This document shows positions 11,075 through 21,739 of a stretch of DNA of 64,000 nt, in pieces. The translations under genes were made by a program, and so were the position numbers. The DNA comes from Cannabis sativa (taxonomy: Eukaryota; Streptophyta; Magnoliopsida; Rosales; Cannabaceae). The notes under the pieces are model-generated. The model ran no database searches. It had not been told where the DNA came from and saw only the letters and a list, made by a program, of their open reading frames with translations. The stretch is taken from positions 14,846,160-14,910,159 of the forward strand of contig NC_083601.1 in the NCBI RefSeq assembly GCF_029168945.1, given 5' to 3'. How positions within the stretch are numbered: the stretch's first letter is position 1; the number at the start of each line of letters is the position of its first letter.

Positions 11075-12981
11075 TGTTGGGTTTTATGCCCTAAATAAAA
11101 CTCATTTCAATATAATCAGATTTACTTATTAATATAGATCAGAAATAACATTTAATGTTGCATGGTTCACATGATTTATTTCATGATTATATGTACATAA
11201 TGTATAAATTCATCTGAAACCCTTTTCACATACTTGATCCTGTTTATTGTGCCGTCAACACATTGGAAAGTAAACATGACTATGTGAATAAAGTTTCCTA
11301 GATTTATCAGACATAGGGTTTTACTGATATGATAATCTACAACAGAGTTTACTTGCATTTGGAGAAGTGCTATGTTCTTTCCAGAGCATTGGTTAAAGTA
11401 AAGCTCAGGTTGGATGCATGGAGTATGCATCGGAAGGGACCGATATTGAACTTTGACTTAGATTTATTAAACTTACCGTAATATCTATTCAAGTCAATAT
11501 CGCCTAGTTGATCCTAGATCAAATGTTCTTAATCCTGTTATGATTAGGCTCAATCTTGAAAGGCTATTCGTGTTCTTTGATTTGTTAGTTAAGCCTACTT
11601 TTAGGTCAGGGTGATAAGTACATTTTGGGAACACTGTAGTGCAATTGAGTGGGAGCGCTAGCATAAACATGGAATCTATAGCTTCTATCTGGCGAATAGT
11701 AAGCAAAGGATGATCTCCTTCAAGCTTGACCAAACGAACATAAATGGTGGAGTACTCATTTCACATAAGCTGAAATATCATTTATACGGGTTCAAGTGTT
11801 TTAAGGATAAAATACATTGTAGGGTGTAACGGTAATCTAATCCCTTTACAGTGTAGATCATTCATATAGAGGATCATTGATCACATTAGGATTATAACAA
11901 TGAATAACTAATGATGTGTCTATATGGTGGAACATATAGAGCATTCTATATACTGAGAGTGCAATTCTAAGTTCTATGCGTGGATTCAACGAAGAATTAA
12001 TAAGTTAGTGAATTTTAGTGCTAAATTCTTGATCTACTTATTGGAAGCTCGGTTATATAGACCCATGGTCCCCGCACTAGTTGAGATAATATTGCTTGTA
12101 AGACTCATATAATTGGTTTTGATTAATCAATTATAATTCTCAAATTAGACTATGTCTATTTGTGAATTTTTCACTAAGTAAGGGCGAAATTGTAAAGAAA
12201 GAGTTTATAGGGGCATATTTGTTAATTATGATACTTTGTATGGTTCAATTAATAAATATGATAAATGACAATATTATTTAATAATTATTTATAGTTATTA
12301 AATAGTTAGAATTGGCATTTAAATGGTTGAATTAGAAAATTGGCGTTTTTGAGAAAATCAGATGCAGAAAAGATAAAACTGCAAAATTACAAAAAGTGAG
12401 GCCCAAATCCACCTTGCATGGCCGGCCACTTTTGTAGGGTTTTCCCTCTGATATTTTCATTATTTTAATGCCAAATAATTCAAACCTAACCCTAGTGGAA
12501 TGCTATAAATAGATAGTGAAGGCTTCAGGAAATTTACACTAAATTTCTACAATTTTTTCTAACACTTTCTGAATCAGAAAAACCTGAGCCTTCTCTCTCC
12601 CTATCTTTGGCCGAACCCTCTCTCTCTCTCTCTTCCTCTTGAATTTCGAAATCCTTAGTGTATGAGTAGTGCCCACACACAGCAAGTGATACCTCAATCA
12701 TAGTGAGGAAGATCGTGAAGAAAGACTTTCAGCAAGAAGGAGTTTCAGCATCAAAGATTCAGAGAAAGAGATCCAGGTTCAGATATTGATAATGCTCTGC
12801 TACAGAAAGGAATCAAGGGCTAGATATTTGAACGGAAGGAGTCATTATATTCCGCTGCACCCAATGTAAGGTTTCTTTAACTTTATATGTGTTTATTTCA
12901 TCGTTTTAAAAGTTCATATTTAGGGTGTTAATAAACATACTTGTGAGTAGATCTAAGATCCTGGTAAAATAATTTCCAATA
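11075..12981 (+). mobile_element. Solo LTR, Copia family A (1,907 bp)
   Basis: It starts TGTTGGGTTTTATGCCC and ends TTCCAATA (the usual CA decayed to TA), flanked by the perfect 5-base duplication AAAAC (11070-11074 and 12982-12986). Three other full-length plus-strand copies and one minus-strand copy of this LTR occur in the window. No internal region is present, so unequal recombination between two LTRs of an older element is the likely origin. The family is assigned to Copia because the minus-strand copy at 25249 is joined to Copia RNase H sequence. Confidence 0.9.
12504..12511 (+). promoter_or_regulatory. TATA box of the family A LTR
   Basis: TATAAATA sits at the same place in this LTR as TATAAATA at 40721-40728 and 46097-46104 in the other copies, about 470 bases before the LTR end. 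Its conservation between copies supports it as the core promoter that drives element transcription. Confidence 0.6.
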
Positions 12982-13073
12982 AAAACTCCATGGGCTTCGA
13001 ACACGTCCTCACCCCAGTCGGGGTCGCTTCTTGTTTGGATCAGCCACCACCGAAATTACCGAAAAAGAACTAA

Positions 13074-13520
13074 CAAAGGAAGTGAAGAAGGGGATAGTCT
13101 AATTTACGTAAAAAGAACTTTAATATTTATAAAAATGATAAAATTTTATTGTAAATAATATAATTAACTGTTAAATAATTATAGTAGGAATTTATACATT
13201 AAAATAGTATTATTATTTATAAATATTAATTGTTAAAAAGAGTTTTATTAAATATTTATATTAAAAAATAATCAATTATAATTAATAAATTTTAAAAAAT
13301 AAAATTTTATTTATTAATAATAATCTACTATTACAGATTAAAAAAATATAACTATCAGTATCATAGTTATAATTAATATAAAAATATAACTATTGAAATA
13401 ACATTATGATATAACCATTATTCATTATAATCATTTTCAAACATTGAATTTGAATAAGATATATTATATATATAGAGGGAGTGAGTATATAAATCTTTGT
13501 CAAGAGCATATATATATATA
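13074..13520. other. Very AT-rich spacer
   Basis: About 450 bases, nearly all A/T, with short inverted repeats of the MITE kind (TAGTTATATTTTT and complement). No gene and no defined ends. Confidence 0.5.
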
Positions 13521-13752
13521 CTAGAAAAAAGTTACGTGCAAGGCACGTATATATAGTTTTATGTTAAGTCTTTTTACTTTATTTAAAATAATACAATAGA
13601 TAATTGAAAAAAATATTTTTGGTTATTGTTTGAAATTATTTTTACATAGATTCCATTAATTAATAAAAATAACGATATGTTGCAAATTAAAAGTTAATAC
13701 TCTTAGTGGTCAAGTTTTAATCTTCTTTTGATTGACAAAGAAGACAGTGTAA

Positions 13753-13875
13753 TGTTGATTTAATATCACCATATATTTGGGGAATAGAATGATTCTCTAA
13801 AGGTTCACCCCCAAAGAGTAGCTTTGAACTTGGTATCTGAAGCAATTGATTAACGTGTTCCAAAATTGCTTCAAT
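13753..13875 (-). pseudogene. Fragment of delta-1-pyrroline-5-carboxylate dehydrogenase (ALDH12 family)
   Basis: The minus strand encodes about 40 residues including NQLLQIPSSKLLFGGEPLEN and then HSIPQIYGDIKST. This matches the region of plant ALDH12-type P5C dehydrogenase that reads, in family members, LLxIPGSKLLFGGxxLxNHSIPxIYGAIKPT. The enzyme oxidises pyrroline-5-carboxylate to glutamate in mitochondria during proline breakdown. Only a small internal piece remains; similarity stops after KST and a stop codon follows 11 codons later at 13717. It cannot encode a working enzyme. Its neighbour on the same strand is a piece of an unrelated gene, which points to capture rather than decay in place. 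Identification is from remembered family sequence, not a search. Confidence 0.8.
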
Positions 13876-13913
13876 TGTAATTAACATCATGATCATCATT
13901 ATTAGTAGTGTTA

Positions 13914-14715
13914 TTAGTTGTCTAATCTCACAAACTCAATATCATCTTCATCATTAGAAATTGTGTTCTTATGAGTTGGATTCAAGGTCTCAAAGCATAT
14001 AATTCCTTCAAAACAGTCGTCTAATCCAAGCCTCTTCAAAATAAAAATTCATGAGAAGACATTTTAACAACAACAAAAAAAAAAAAAAAAGAGAGAAAAC
14101 AACGATTTTGTTTGTTTACAATTTAAAGAATTACAATTTTGTGATAAGGCATGGTCAGCAAAAGGTGCCTTAAAATGGGGTCAGGTTTAAGGTTGTCATA
14201 GGGTAGTTTTCTATGAAGAAAACTGTTATATATGACAAAATAATTGTTAAAGTAAGGTAAATATGTAATCATTGAACAAAGATGAAAGAAAGAAGAAGAA
14301 AATAAATTGAATAAAATAATTTTGTTACCTGTGATATTCATCATAGTCAAAGTCATAGTCAATTGCCTACAAAGGGTAAAACCAAAGAATTTTTTAATCC
14401 ATGTTCCCCAAAAAATAGATAATTGAAAATTAAACTATTATAAATTATGATATAACCTAAAGGATAAATTTGAAGGCGTAACCTTAAACCAACCATTGTG
14501 GTGCCATAGTTCTTGTAAAGAAGGTTACCCAATTGACCAATTTCGCTCCAGTCTATGCCGAGCTTCTCAACCATATAGTCTTCACGAAAAATTCAATCAG
14601 ATGACCACTATTTTTTTTTTTTCTGTAAATACTAAAATGAAAGCATCTTTAACTTTAAAATTAAATATTTAAATAATTAATTACCTTCAATATTTTTGCA
14701 TTCGTTGGCAAGACC
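13914..14715 (-). pseudogene. Five-exon fragment of a plant HAD-type pyrimidine 5'-nucleotidase gene
   Basis: Minus-strand exons, in order, are 14715-14686, 14579-14483, 14366-14329, 14222-14120 and 14039-13914. They encode GLANECKNIE, then DYMVEKLGID and YKNYGTTMVGLR, then DYDFDYDEYH, then FLHRKLPYDNLKPDPILRHL, then LGLDDCFEGIICFETLNP. This order matches plant 'suppressor of disruption of TFIIS'-like HAD hydrolases. GT and AG sites flank several introns; for example 14366-14329 lies between TTTGTAG and CAG/GTAAC. The copy is broken: one G is missing at the donor after AGLR-equivalent residues (near 14482), the fourth exon stops early at about 14121, and the fifth carries an indel at its start. 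Introns are retained, so it was moved as DNA and not as processed RNA. The N-terminal HAD nucleophile motif and C-terminus are absent. Confidence 0.85.
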
Positions 14716-14982
14716 TGCATTCAATCTCTATCAATAAAACGCCAAAATAGAGAGAGAGACTCTAATGGTGGATATTATATGAGGCCGAATTTATAAGGGA
14801 TTGATTAGGTGTATCAATGGACAACAAACATGGGTTGTGATTCTCGAATATTTAATATCAGTTCAAATATCAATTCAAATATTAATGGAATTTGTTTTAT
14901 TATTATTTTATTATATATAAATAATATTTCATTATTTTATCAAATAAAAATAAAAAGTCACCCATCAAATAATATTTCATTA

Positions 14983-15794
14983 TCTTTATATATTAAAAGT
15001 GCCTATCTAACGGCATTTCTTGGTTTAACAGAATATACTTAAAAATAAAAGAATATTCTGTTAAATTTAACGATTAGGTTTGATCTGTCGTTAAAAAATA
15101 AACCCAATAATTAAACCCAAAAAATTAAACAATCTTTTAAATAAACCATCTTTTAAATATTAATAATCTCTTTTTAAATTAAAAAAATCATCTTAGCCAC
15201 ATATCTCTCTAACAAACCTATCTGGGAGAATATTAATAATTTTTTTATTTATTTTTTAAAAAATAAAAATATAGATAAAATATCTAGAAAAGATAATATA
15301 AAAGAAGATTGATTGTGTTGGCTTAGAGATTTTTGGGCTTGGGCTTAAAAAAATAATTAAAAAAAAAAAGATGAAATGAAATTTGTAATTAGTATTTACC
15401 TTATATGTTTGTGCTTATTTTTAGTTTTATTTTTAATTTTACCACCAAGAAGAGAAGGTTGAAAAATATTAGAATATGAAAATATTATTGGTGCTTATTA
15501 GTAATTTGCAAAGAATGTGAAAGTCTATAAATATATAGTTGTGTAGCTATTATTAGATATGAAATGAGATAATAGAACTTTTTTCAATTAGAAGATTAAT
15601 GTACATTTTACTATTAATAACATACATTATTATAATACAACTATGTTTTACTTACTAAATATACTGACATATATTTTATTTTTATAAAACAAATCGTTCA
15701 AATAATTATACTATTTTAATTATTAATTAAAATAAAAAACTAAAATATTAAATAAAACTAACACTACGTGGCTTGGCACGTAACAATCACCTAA
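14983..15794 (+). mobile_element. Non-autonomous Helitron (812 bp)
   Basis: It begins TCTTTATATATTAAAAGTGC, a typical plant Helitron 5' end starting with TC and preceded by A (14982). It ends with a hairpin (arms TACGTG and CACGTA, loop GCTTGG, 15765-15782), eight bases, and CTAA (15791-15794) followed by T. This fits the Helitron rule: 5' TC, 3' CTRR with an upstream hairpin, insertion between A and T, no target duplication. The interior is AT-rich with no Rep/helicase and no gene fragment. Confidence 0.72.
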
Positions 15795-16663
15795 TATATA
15801 GAATAGATACATATAAAAAAATATTTAATATTAGTTTATTTATTTTTTTTCACCAAATCATGCTAAAATATCTTCCATTAACTCCGCTACTAGAAAGTAT
15901 GAAAGTCAAACAAGCAAAATAATTCATAGAACATTTTTAAGGTTGTTTTCTAAATCTTTCACATCCAGTAAAAAAAATCAAAACGAAATTAATTAATTAA
16001 AGAAAAAAGAAGACCAAATAATATGTTGATGTCCTTCTCCTATATATATCTATTACAACTTGCGCTGCAAACTAAATTGCAATAAAAAATCGTATAAAAA
16101 TTCTTATTACAACTAGCGTTGCAACCACTTCAGAAACTTACACCGTAAATTTTAAAAAAAATTAAAAAAATAATATATAAAGTAATTTCTCAATAAATTA
16201 TTATAGAAAATAAAATAAGAAGTAAAATTAATTTAATTTTCCCTATAAGTATATATTTATAGCTACAAGGAATGAAGGAATAAACGAACAACACTATATT
16301 AACATTAGACAGCGACATTTAACGGTGGAAAATCCTCAACATATATACATCATTATCACTTCTTATTATCTCTTTTTTGTCCTTTAAGTTTTTATCTTAT
16401 ATTAAATAAAGTAATTCAGATCTATGAAACCTTAGCCGTCCAATTAATAATTAACCCTTCCCCCACAAACAAGTACAGTTCATCTTTATTTAAGGATTTG
16501 ATTGAGGCTAACTAGCTATGAGATCAAAGCCATGCATCCAAACCCTACATGGGTTCCATACATATTGTCTTTTTTTCCTTTTTCTTATTGTGATCGATAT
16601 TATATTATTATTAAAAATACATTATTTTAAGAAAATCTTAAAAAATTAGAAGGGCCAGTCATC

Positions 16664-16696
<33 letters not shown>

Positions 16697-16698
16697 GG
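16664..16698. repeat. (AT)n microsatellite
   Basis: An alternating AT array of about 24 bases, continuing into degenerate TATATA. Confidence 0.9.
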
Positions 16699-16732
16699 CC
16701 CCTCTACGTAGTAGTCCCCATTGACTCTGTTG

Positions 16733-16733
16733 T

Positions 16734-16762
<29 letters not shown>
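16733..16762. repeat. (AT)n microsatellite
   Basis: Fifteen AT units in a row. Confidence 0.92.
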
Positions 16763-16765
<3 letters not shown>

Positions 16766-17568
16766 GAAAGGAGATATTGGGGAGAGATTTAATGTCAATA
16801 TATATAGATATATAGATAGAAATGTATACAAGGCTGAAACGTACTGTCATCATCTCCAATATATAGATAAGCTTTTTTCAATTTTCTATTATTTAAATAA
16901 TGAAAACCTAACCCTATTAATATCTATATTCTATAGGGTGTAAAAAGTAAATCAGTTAATAAACCTTTGTATTTACAAAACACTTTCTCCATAAGGTGCA
17001 TTGTACCTATCGGATACTCCACATTTTTAACGTGAAATTCCTCCAAAAAAATAAAAATAAAATAAAATAAACACATAGTAAATTCATGAATAACCTATTA
17101 TAAAGGCATGCAAATATATAGTAAAAGCAATATTATGGAGAGGGTAGTGTGCTTCACTACCCTAGCTAGCTACTTCATTTTCTTTTAATTAATGATTCAG
17201 CATTAGCTCTAGGCATAGCTAGCTTGAGCTATATAGTTTAATTTACTAACTATACTAATGCCATCAATAATCTAGCTAGAGTCGATCTATTAATTCCATA
17301 TATGTGTATATATAGGTGGACTGGACAGTGTATAGTGGTGGATATATATCAGGTTATTTATATACGACATAAAATATGTACCAAAAAAGTTTAAAAAAAG
17401 TTACTTATAGGGATAAGAAATTTTGGATGAGGCTGTTGATCGTTTCTTTGAATTGAAAGAGTGATTATGAAATATTATATATGATCGCAGCCACGGCTCT
17501 CTCTTGTGGATTCGATCATGACACACACGTGACAAGATGAAAATATATATGTATAGCTCTTTCTCTCT

Positions 17569-17595
17569 TTCTCTCTCTCTCTCTATATATATACA
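17569..17595. repeat. (CT)n/(AT)n compound microsatellite
   Basis: A CT array running straight into a TA array. Confidence 0.85.
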
Positions 17596-19363
17596 TGTAT
17601 ATTTGCCTAAAAAGATATATCAAATAAAATATTTCATATGTATATGTGTGTGAGGAAAAGAAGCTTTGAGTCAAGATAAGATAACAGGAGCATTGTACTG
17701 AAAAGGTCTTGGAACTTGGAAGTGTTTTTTAATTATGCATAGCATCATTTTTATGAAGTATCAATTAATAATTGTTATATTAGGCATTCCAACGTTTTAT
17801 AAATAATTATATTAAATTAAAATTATAATATATACAAATTTATTATTGAACTACATGACTAATAAATATATAAAGTAAGTTGTGATATTATTACCTTCCT
17901 TCTTGAATCTCGTAGATCAAATTGTTCATAAGAAATATGTCTATGATATTATTTATTTTAAAATTAATTGACGATAAATATTTATATTTTTATAAATGAA
18001 TTAATATTTTACTATTTAATTCATGTGAGGTTGGTTTGTTAAGTCGTATTACACCGTAGTGTATTGTATAGTATTATATTGAATTGTATTTTATACAATA
18101 TTTTTATGTAAAATTATATGTTGTATTAATTTTTATGGACACCTAAATATATAATATTTTAATATAAATTAAAATTTAATATAGTATTATATAAAAATAT
18201 GATATATAATCCAATTCAATATAATACAATACAATACGACCTCATACAAAGTTCCAAACCAACATATCTTAATAATGTCCAATATTATTGTTGCTGTGTT
18301 TAACAATTTTCTTTTTAATTAATTCACTTGCGGAGAGGATAGGCTTTGTAAAATGAACTTTGATGTGGTCTACCACTTACCACTGCGAAGTGGTTCGTTT
18401 GTCACATCATTGTCTCCATTATCTTCAAATTCAAGTTCAACTTCCATAAATAATTATATGGATTTATTGATCTCAACACAAAACACATATATATGGAAAT
18501 AACATAATATCACTTTTTTTTTTGGTAATGTTTTTTCTTCTTTTTCTTCTTTGTAGTAGATGATCATATATAGCGATTGGTTAAGGCTACAAATTTTCCT
18601 GAGGTGGTGGGGGTAAATTATAATAATTATATGAATAATGGTTTGACAATTTGTATTTCCTTTAAGAAATATTGTTATTATATACTATACATTAATTTAT
18701 GTAACTTTGTATTTCAATTAATAGAGCTGCATTAACATAAAGATCGGATGGTAAAGTAGTTTTTGGAAGATAATACTGTCGATTATATATATGTGTGTGT
18801 GACGTGAGATATAACCTTTAACTTAAAACACTAAAAACTGTTGAAAGTTTGACTAATTTAATATGATGTTTCTCAAATTTTGGCATAGTAATTAATAGTA
18901 CAAAACAATGTTTGTCTATTTTGTTGCATGTTCGAAGCAACAGTATTTAGATGAAAAATGTTATATTTCTTTTTTGACCCCCAAAAAAGAAAAGAGAGCC
19001 CAATATATTTGATCATGCATGCTCAACTGTGACTTTTGGAGCTTTCCGTAGAAAAATATGTTGACCAATTAATCGATCTTTAATACTAATTGACCAATAA
19101 GTTTGAGAGTAATATTTAGAAATTTTGTTTTATTTTTTTTTTTCAATTTTTGTTTTCTTTTATACAAATCAAAATTAAAATAAAACAGAAAATTTCTAAT
19201 TAACTAGCTCTAGCTAGCATTAATAATCTAAAACTGGCCCCATGTGAAACTCGAAATATACCTTTGAAAAATATTCTAACTAGTATTATACGAAATCAAC
19301 AAAGAAATACGAAATGATCAACAAAGGAATATAAAGAGCAATCGGGTTTTATTATTATTTATT

Positions 19364-19365
<2 letters not shown>

Positions 19366-19400
<35 letters not shown>
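19366..19400. repeat. (AT)n microsatellite
   Basis: About 17 uninterrupted AT units, the longest such array seen in the window. Confidence 0.92.
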
Positions 19401-19403
<3 letters not shown>

Positions 19404-19739
19404 GATGCTTTTGAAAGAAATTAAACTATTTTTTTTTTTTCAGGGAGCCACTGTACCCTAGCTATAATATGAGTAATTAGCTCCTAGTTTATAGAAAATA
19501 ATAGTTTTTTTTTTGTTTGAATAAATATAAAATATATAACTGTTTTTTCTCAGCATGAATTATTAAATTACAAAATTATTTTAAAAAATATACATAATGA
19601 ATGTGAAAAACTATATTAATTATGTGAAGACATGATATTTTAGGTTGTATATGTATAATAATAACACTATATCTGCCCTCAATTATGGGGTGCTATAAGA
19701 AAGCTGAAAAAAGAGAGATTCATATGATGGCCGCGTGCC

Positions 19740-19772
<33 letters not shown>
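19740..19772. repeat. (CT)n/(AT)n compound microsatellite
   Basis: Nine CT units followed by seven TA units. Confidence 0.88.
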
Positions 19773-21499
19773 GATATATCTATATACTATATAAATAATC
19801 AAGTAATATATAACATATATATAGACAAAAACAAAGGTTCTAATACCTGCCAAGTGCCCTTCTATTTTCCTTTCAACATTTGTTTTTTTAAAACAAAAAA
19901 ATAGGTTCCAAAGTTGTGCTTGTGTAATGTGCCTTCACTTTCATTGGAACACCTTTGCTCTAGATCTCCTATATCTTACCAATTGTGACTTCATCCAATA
20001 ATAAATTGCTGTCTTTATCTCTTTAACCAACACTCCTAATTCTCCAACTATAAAAATAAATTATTTTTCTTTTTCTTTTGAATGATTAAATTTAAATTAG
20101 TTTAGACTATACAGAATCTAACTAAGTTCAATAATTATTTATTCATAATCATGAATAGTGTTTTTTGCTTAATTAGACTATACACACATTTAATTTTAAT
20201 GAGAAATTAAGGAACTCTACCCTCATGACAATTGCAAGCATTTTTATTTTTATTTAGTTAGCTTAGAAATGAAAAATTAATACATTTTTTTTTTTAAAAA
20301 AATTAAATCCTATATAAATTATTAATTATGGGCAGAACCATGTGCACCCCCATGGCCCCCTAAAAAAGAAATATAAAAAGAAATTATATAATTCTTTGTA
20401 AATTTGTTGTTAAGCCCCTCCTTTTTAGATTTATTCATAATGGCCCTTCCTACTTTGATACTGCCACAGGGTACTGTTTTTATATGATACATCCTAGTAT
20501 TGATGCACATCTTTACTGTTTTTGTCTTCTAAAAGTCAATTCAAATTTTTTATAAGACAGTCTACATTTATATATTAATCATATCTTTCAAAAAAGTAAG
20601 ACAAGATATAAAATACAATTCATACACTCCATGTAAGTAAAATAAAATTAATAAGAAAAAATATAACATATTATTTAAGCTTTTATTTTCGATATGACAT
20701 TATTGGGAGAATATCATGAAGACCTATAATGTAAACTGTTATAAAAGAAAAAGAAAATAGAATTTTATATTTAAAAAAAAAATAAAACAATACATGGAGA
20801 CACCTATTTCTAAAGAGTGTTTTCTAAAATTATATTTGTCAGTGGCCTTATGATTTCATCATTTGATTTTTATATAGTCCAGATCCATTTTACCCTTTCT
20901 TTAAAAAGATTGAAAAGTATTTACCTTCATATCCAAAAAGGAAAAAAAAATATTTACCTTGACAAATGACATAACATACTTCCTAGCTAGTGTAAAAGTA
21001 AATTTATGTCTGCCATGCAAACAAAATTTTGGAGGCATTGTACAATTTGTCATGCTTCATTCATGATCATGATCATTGGGTTTTACTAGATCCATAGAGG
21101 TCATCTAGGAAATAAAGATTTATATTAAAAGATGTACTTATGATGATGATCAGAATTAGACAGTTTTTATCACTCGATTTTAACTTATAGAAGTTATAAA
21201 TTTTTCACTTGTATTTCATTAAAGAAAAAAAAAAAACTATACATCCATTAATTGACAATAGTATGTATTGACATGACTAATAATGTTTGCACTAATCTGG
21301 TTTTTCAGTGGTGAACTGAAACACATATGCCAATATAAGAACATCAATCTATTAGTGGGAATTTGAAGTTAAACCAATAAACCAATTCCCACGTATCAAC
21401 ACATCTGGGACTGAGATTATTTTGGGCCATTAAAATGAAGGTGATTGATTTTTAATAAAGTGATGCCTGATAATTAATGTAATTAGTTAACTAATATGT

Positions 21500-21710
21500 T
21501 GTTAGTTAGTTTATTAATTAATTATTAGTTTTCTTCTAAGTTTTGTTTACTCTTTTTTGTATTTTTGTAACAGAATTCAGTTGAATTGAATTTTAGCTCC
21601 ATTATAATCTTTGGCCTATAAATAAAGCTCTAAACCTCTTAATCAATGCTAAGATTTCTAGCATTGTTATGAGGCTTCCTTTCATTTTTTTTCTTGCTGT
21701 TATTCTTTCA
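21500..21710 (+). repeat. 5' LTR of Copia F
   Basis: The 3' border is fixed by CA at 21709-21710 directly before the primer-binding site. The 5' border is taken at TGTTAGTTAG (21500), but an alternative TG three bases earlier is possible. Only one LTR is present, so identity between LTRs cannot be used for dating. Confidence 0.6.
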
Positions 21711-21722
21711 TGGTATCCGAGC
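21711..21722 (+). promoter_or_regulatory. Primer-binding site (initiator tRNA-Met)
   Basis: TGGTATCCGAGC differs at one base from TGGTATCAGAGC, the complement of the initiator tRNA-Met 3' end used by most plant Copia and Gypsy elements. Confidence 0.8.
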
Positions 21723-21739
21723 TCCTTTAACTCACGTTC

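Larger units (their letters stand above)
10979..13073 (+). pseudogene. Exon-like 60-codon frame (unrecognised gene) split by a solo LTR
   Basis: Removing the solo LTR at 11075-12981 and one copy of its AAAAC duplication leaves a continuous frame: 32 codons at 10979-11074 and 28 codons at 12987-13070, then TAA at 13071-13073. The two halves join exactly in frame across a codon boundary. The first half contains FAFVRKIHHGAYDLSYG and the second TPVGVASCLDQPPPK. A TAA directly precedes the frame, and an AG at 10981-10982 could be a splice acceptor, which suits a last exon on the plus strand. Base composition is clearly less AT-rich than the surroundings. I do not recognise the protein; it may be a relic host gene or a captured fragment, and a chance frame is not excluded. 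Confidence 0.45.
13521..14720 (-). mobile_element. Candidate gene-capturing Helitron (3' end defined, 5' end not)
   Basis: Read on the minus strand, the left border ends with a 15-base hairpin (arms ACGTGC and GCACGT, loop CTT, at 13534-13548), a short T-rich tail and then CTAG (13521-13524) followed by T: the CTRR-plus-hairpin 3' terminus of Helitrons. Upstream in the same orientation lie fragments of two unrelated plant genes, both sense to the element, as is usual for Helitron capture. I could not find a convincing 5' TC end; the right coordinate is only where recognised gene sequence stops. Confidence 0.5.
15795..21499. other. 5.7-kb non-coding, largely single-copy-looking DNA with microsatellites
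   Basis: No open frame longer than about 60 codons is convincing and no retrotransposon coding sequence is visible. The segment holds several dinucleotide arrays and less AT-rich islands (16400-16560, 18320-18440, 19850-20000). A piece at 20329-20475 has GGCAGAACCATGTGCACCCC near its left and GCCCCTCC / GCCCTTCC blocks near its right, similar to hAT ends, but no duplication could be shown. I looked for common plant microRNA sequences and saw none. Confidence 0.5.

Noticed and set aside
14809..15042. Plus-strand 77-codon frame next to the Helitron.
   Set aside because: Composition is that of AT-rich non-coding DNA (many N, I, S codons) and it crosses the Helitron 5' border.
16660..16765. AT-repeat pair that could fold as a microRNA precursor hairpin.
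   Set aside because: Pairing is only between AT microsatellites, and no known mature microRNA sequence is present.
20322..20510. Minus-strand open frame ending in glycine/histidine-rich text and a possible hAT element at 20329-20475.
   Set aside because: The frame has no homology I recognise, and neither a TSD nor clean TIRs could be shown for the element.
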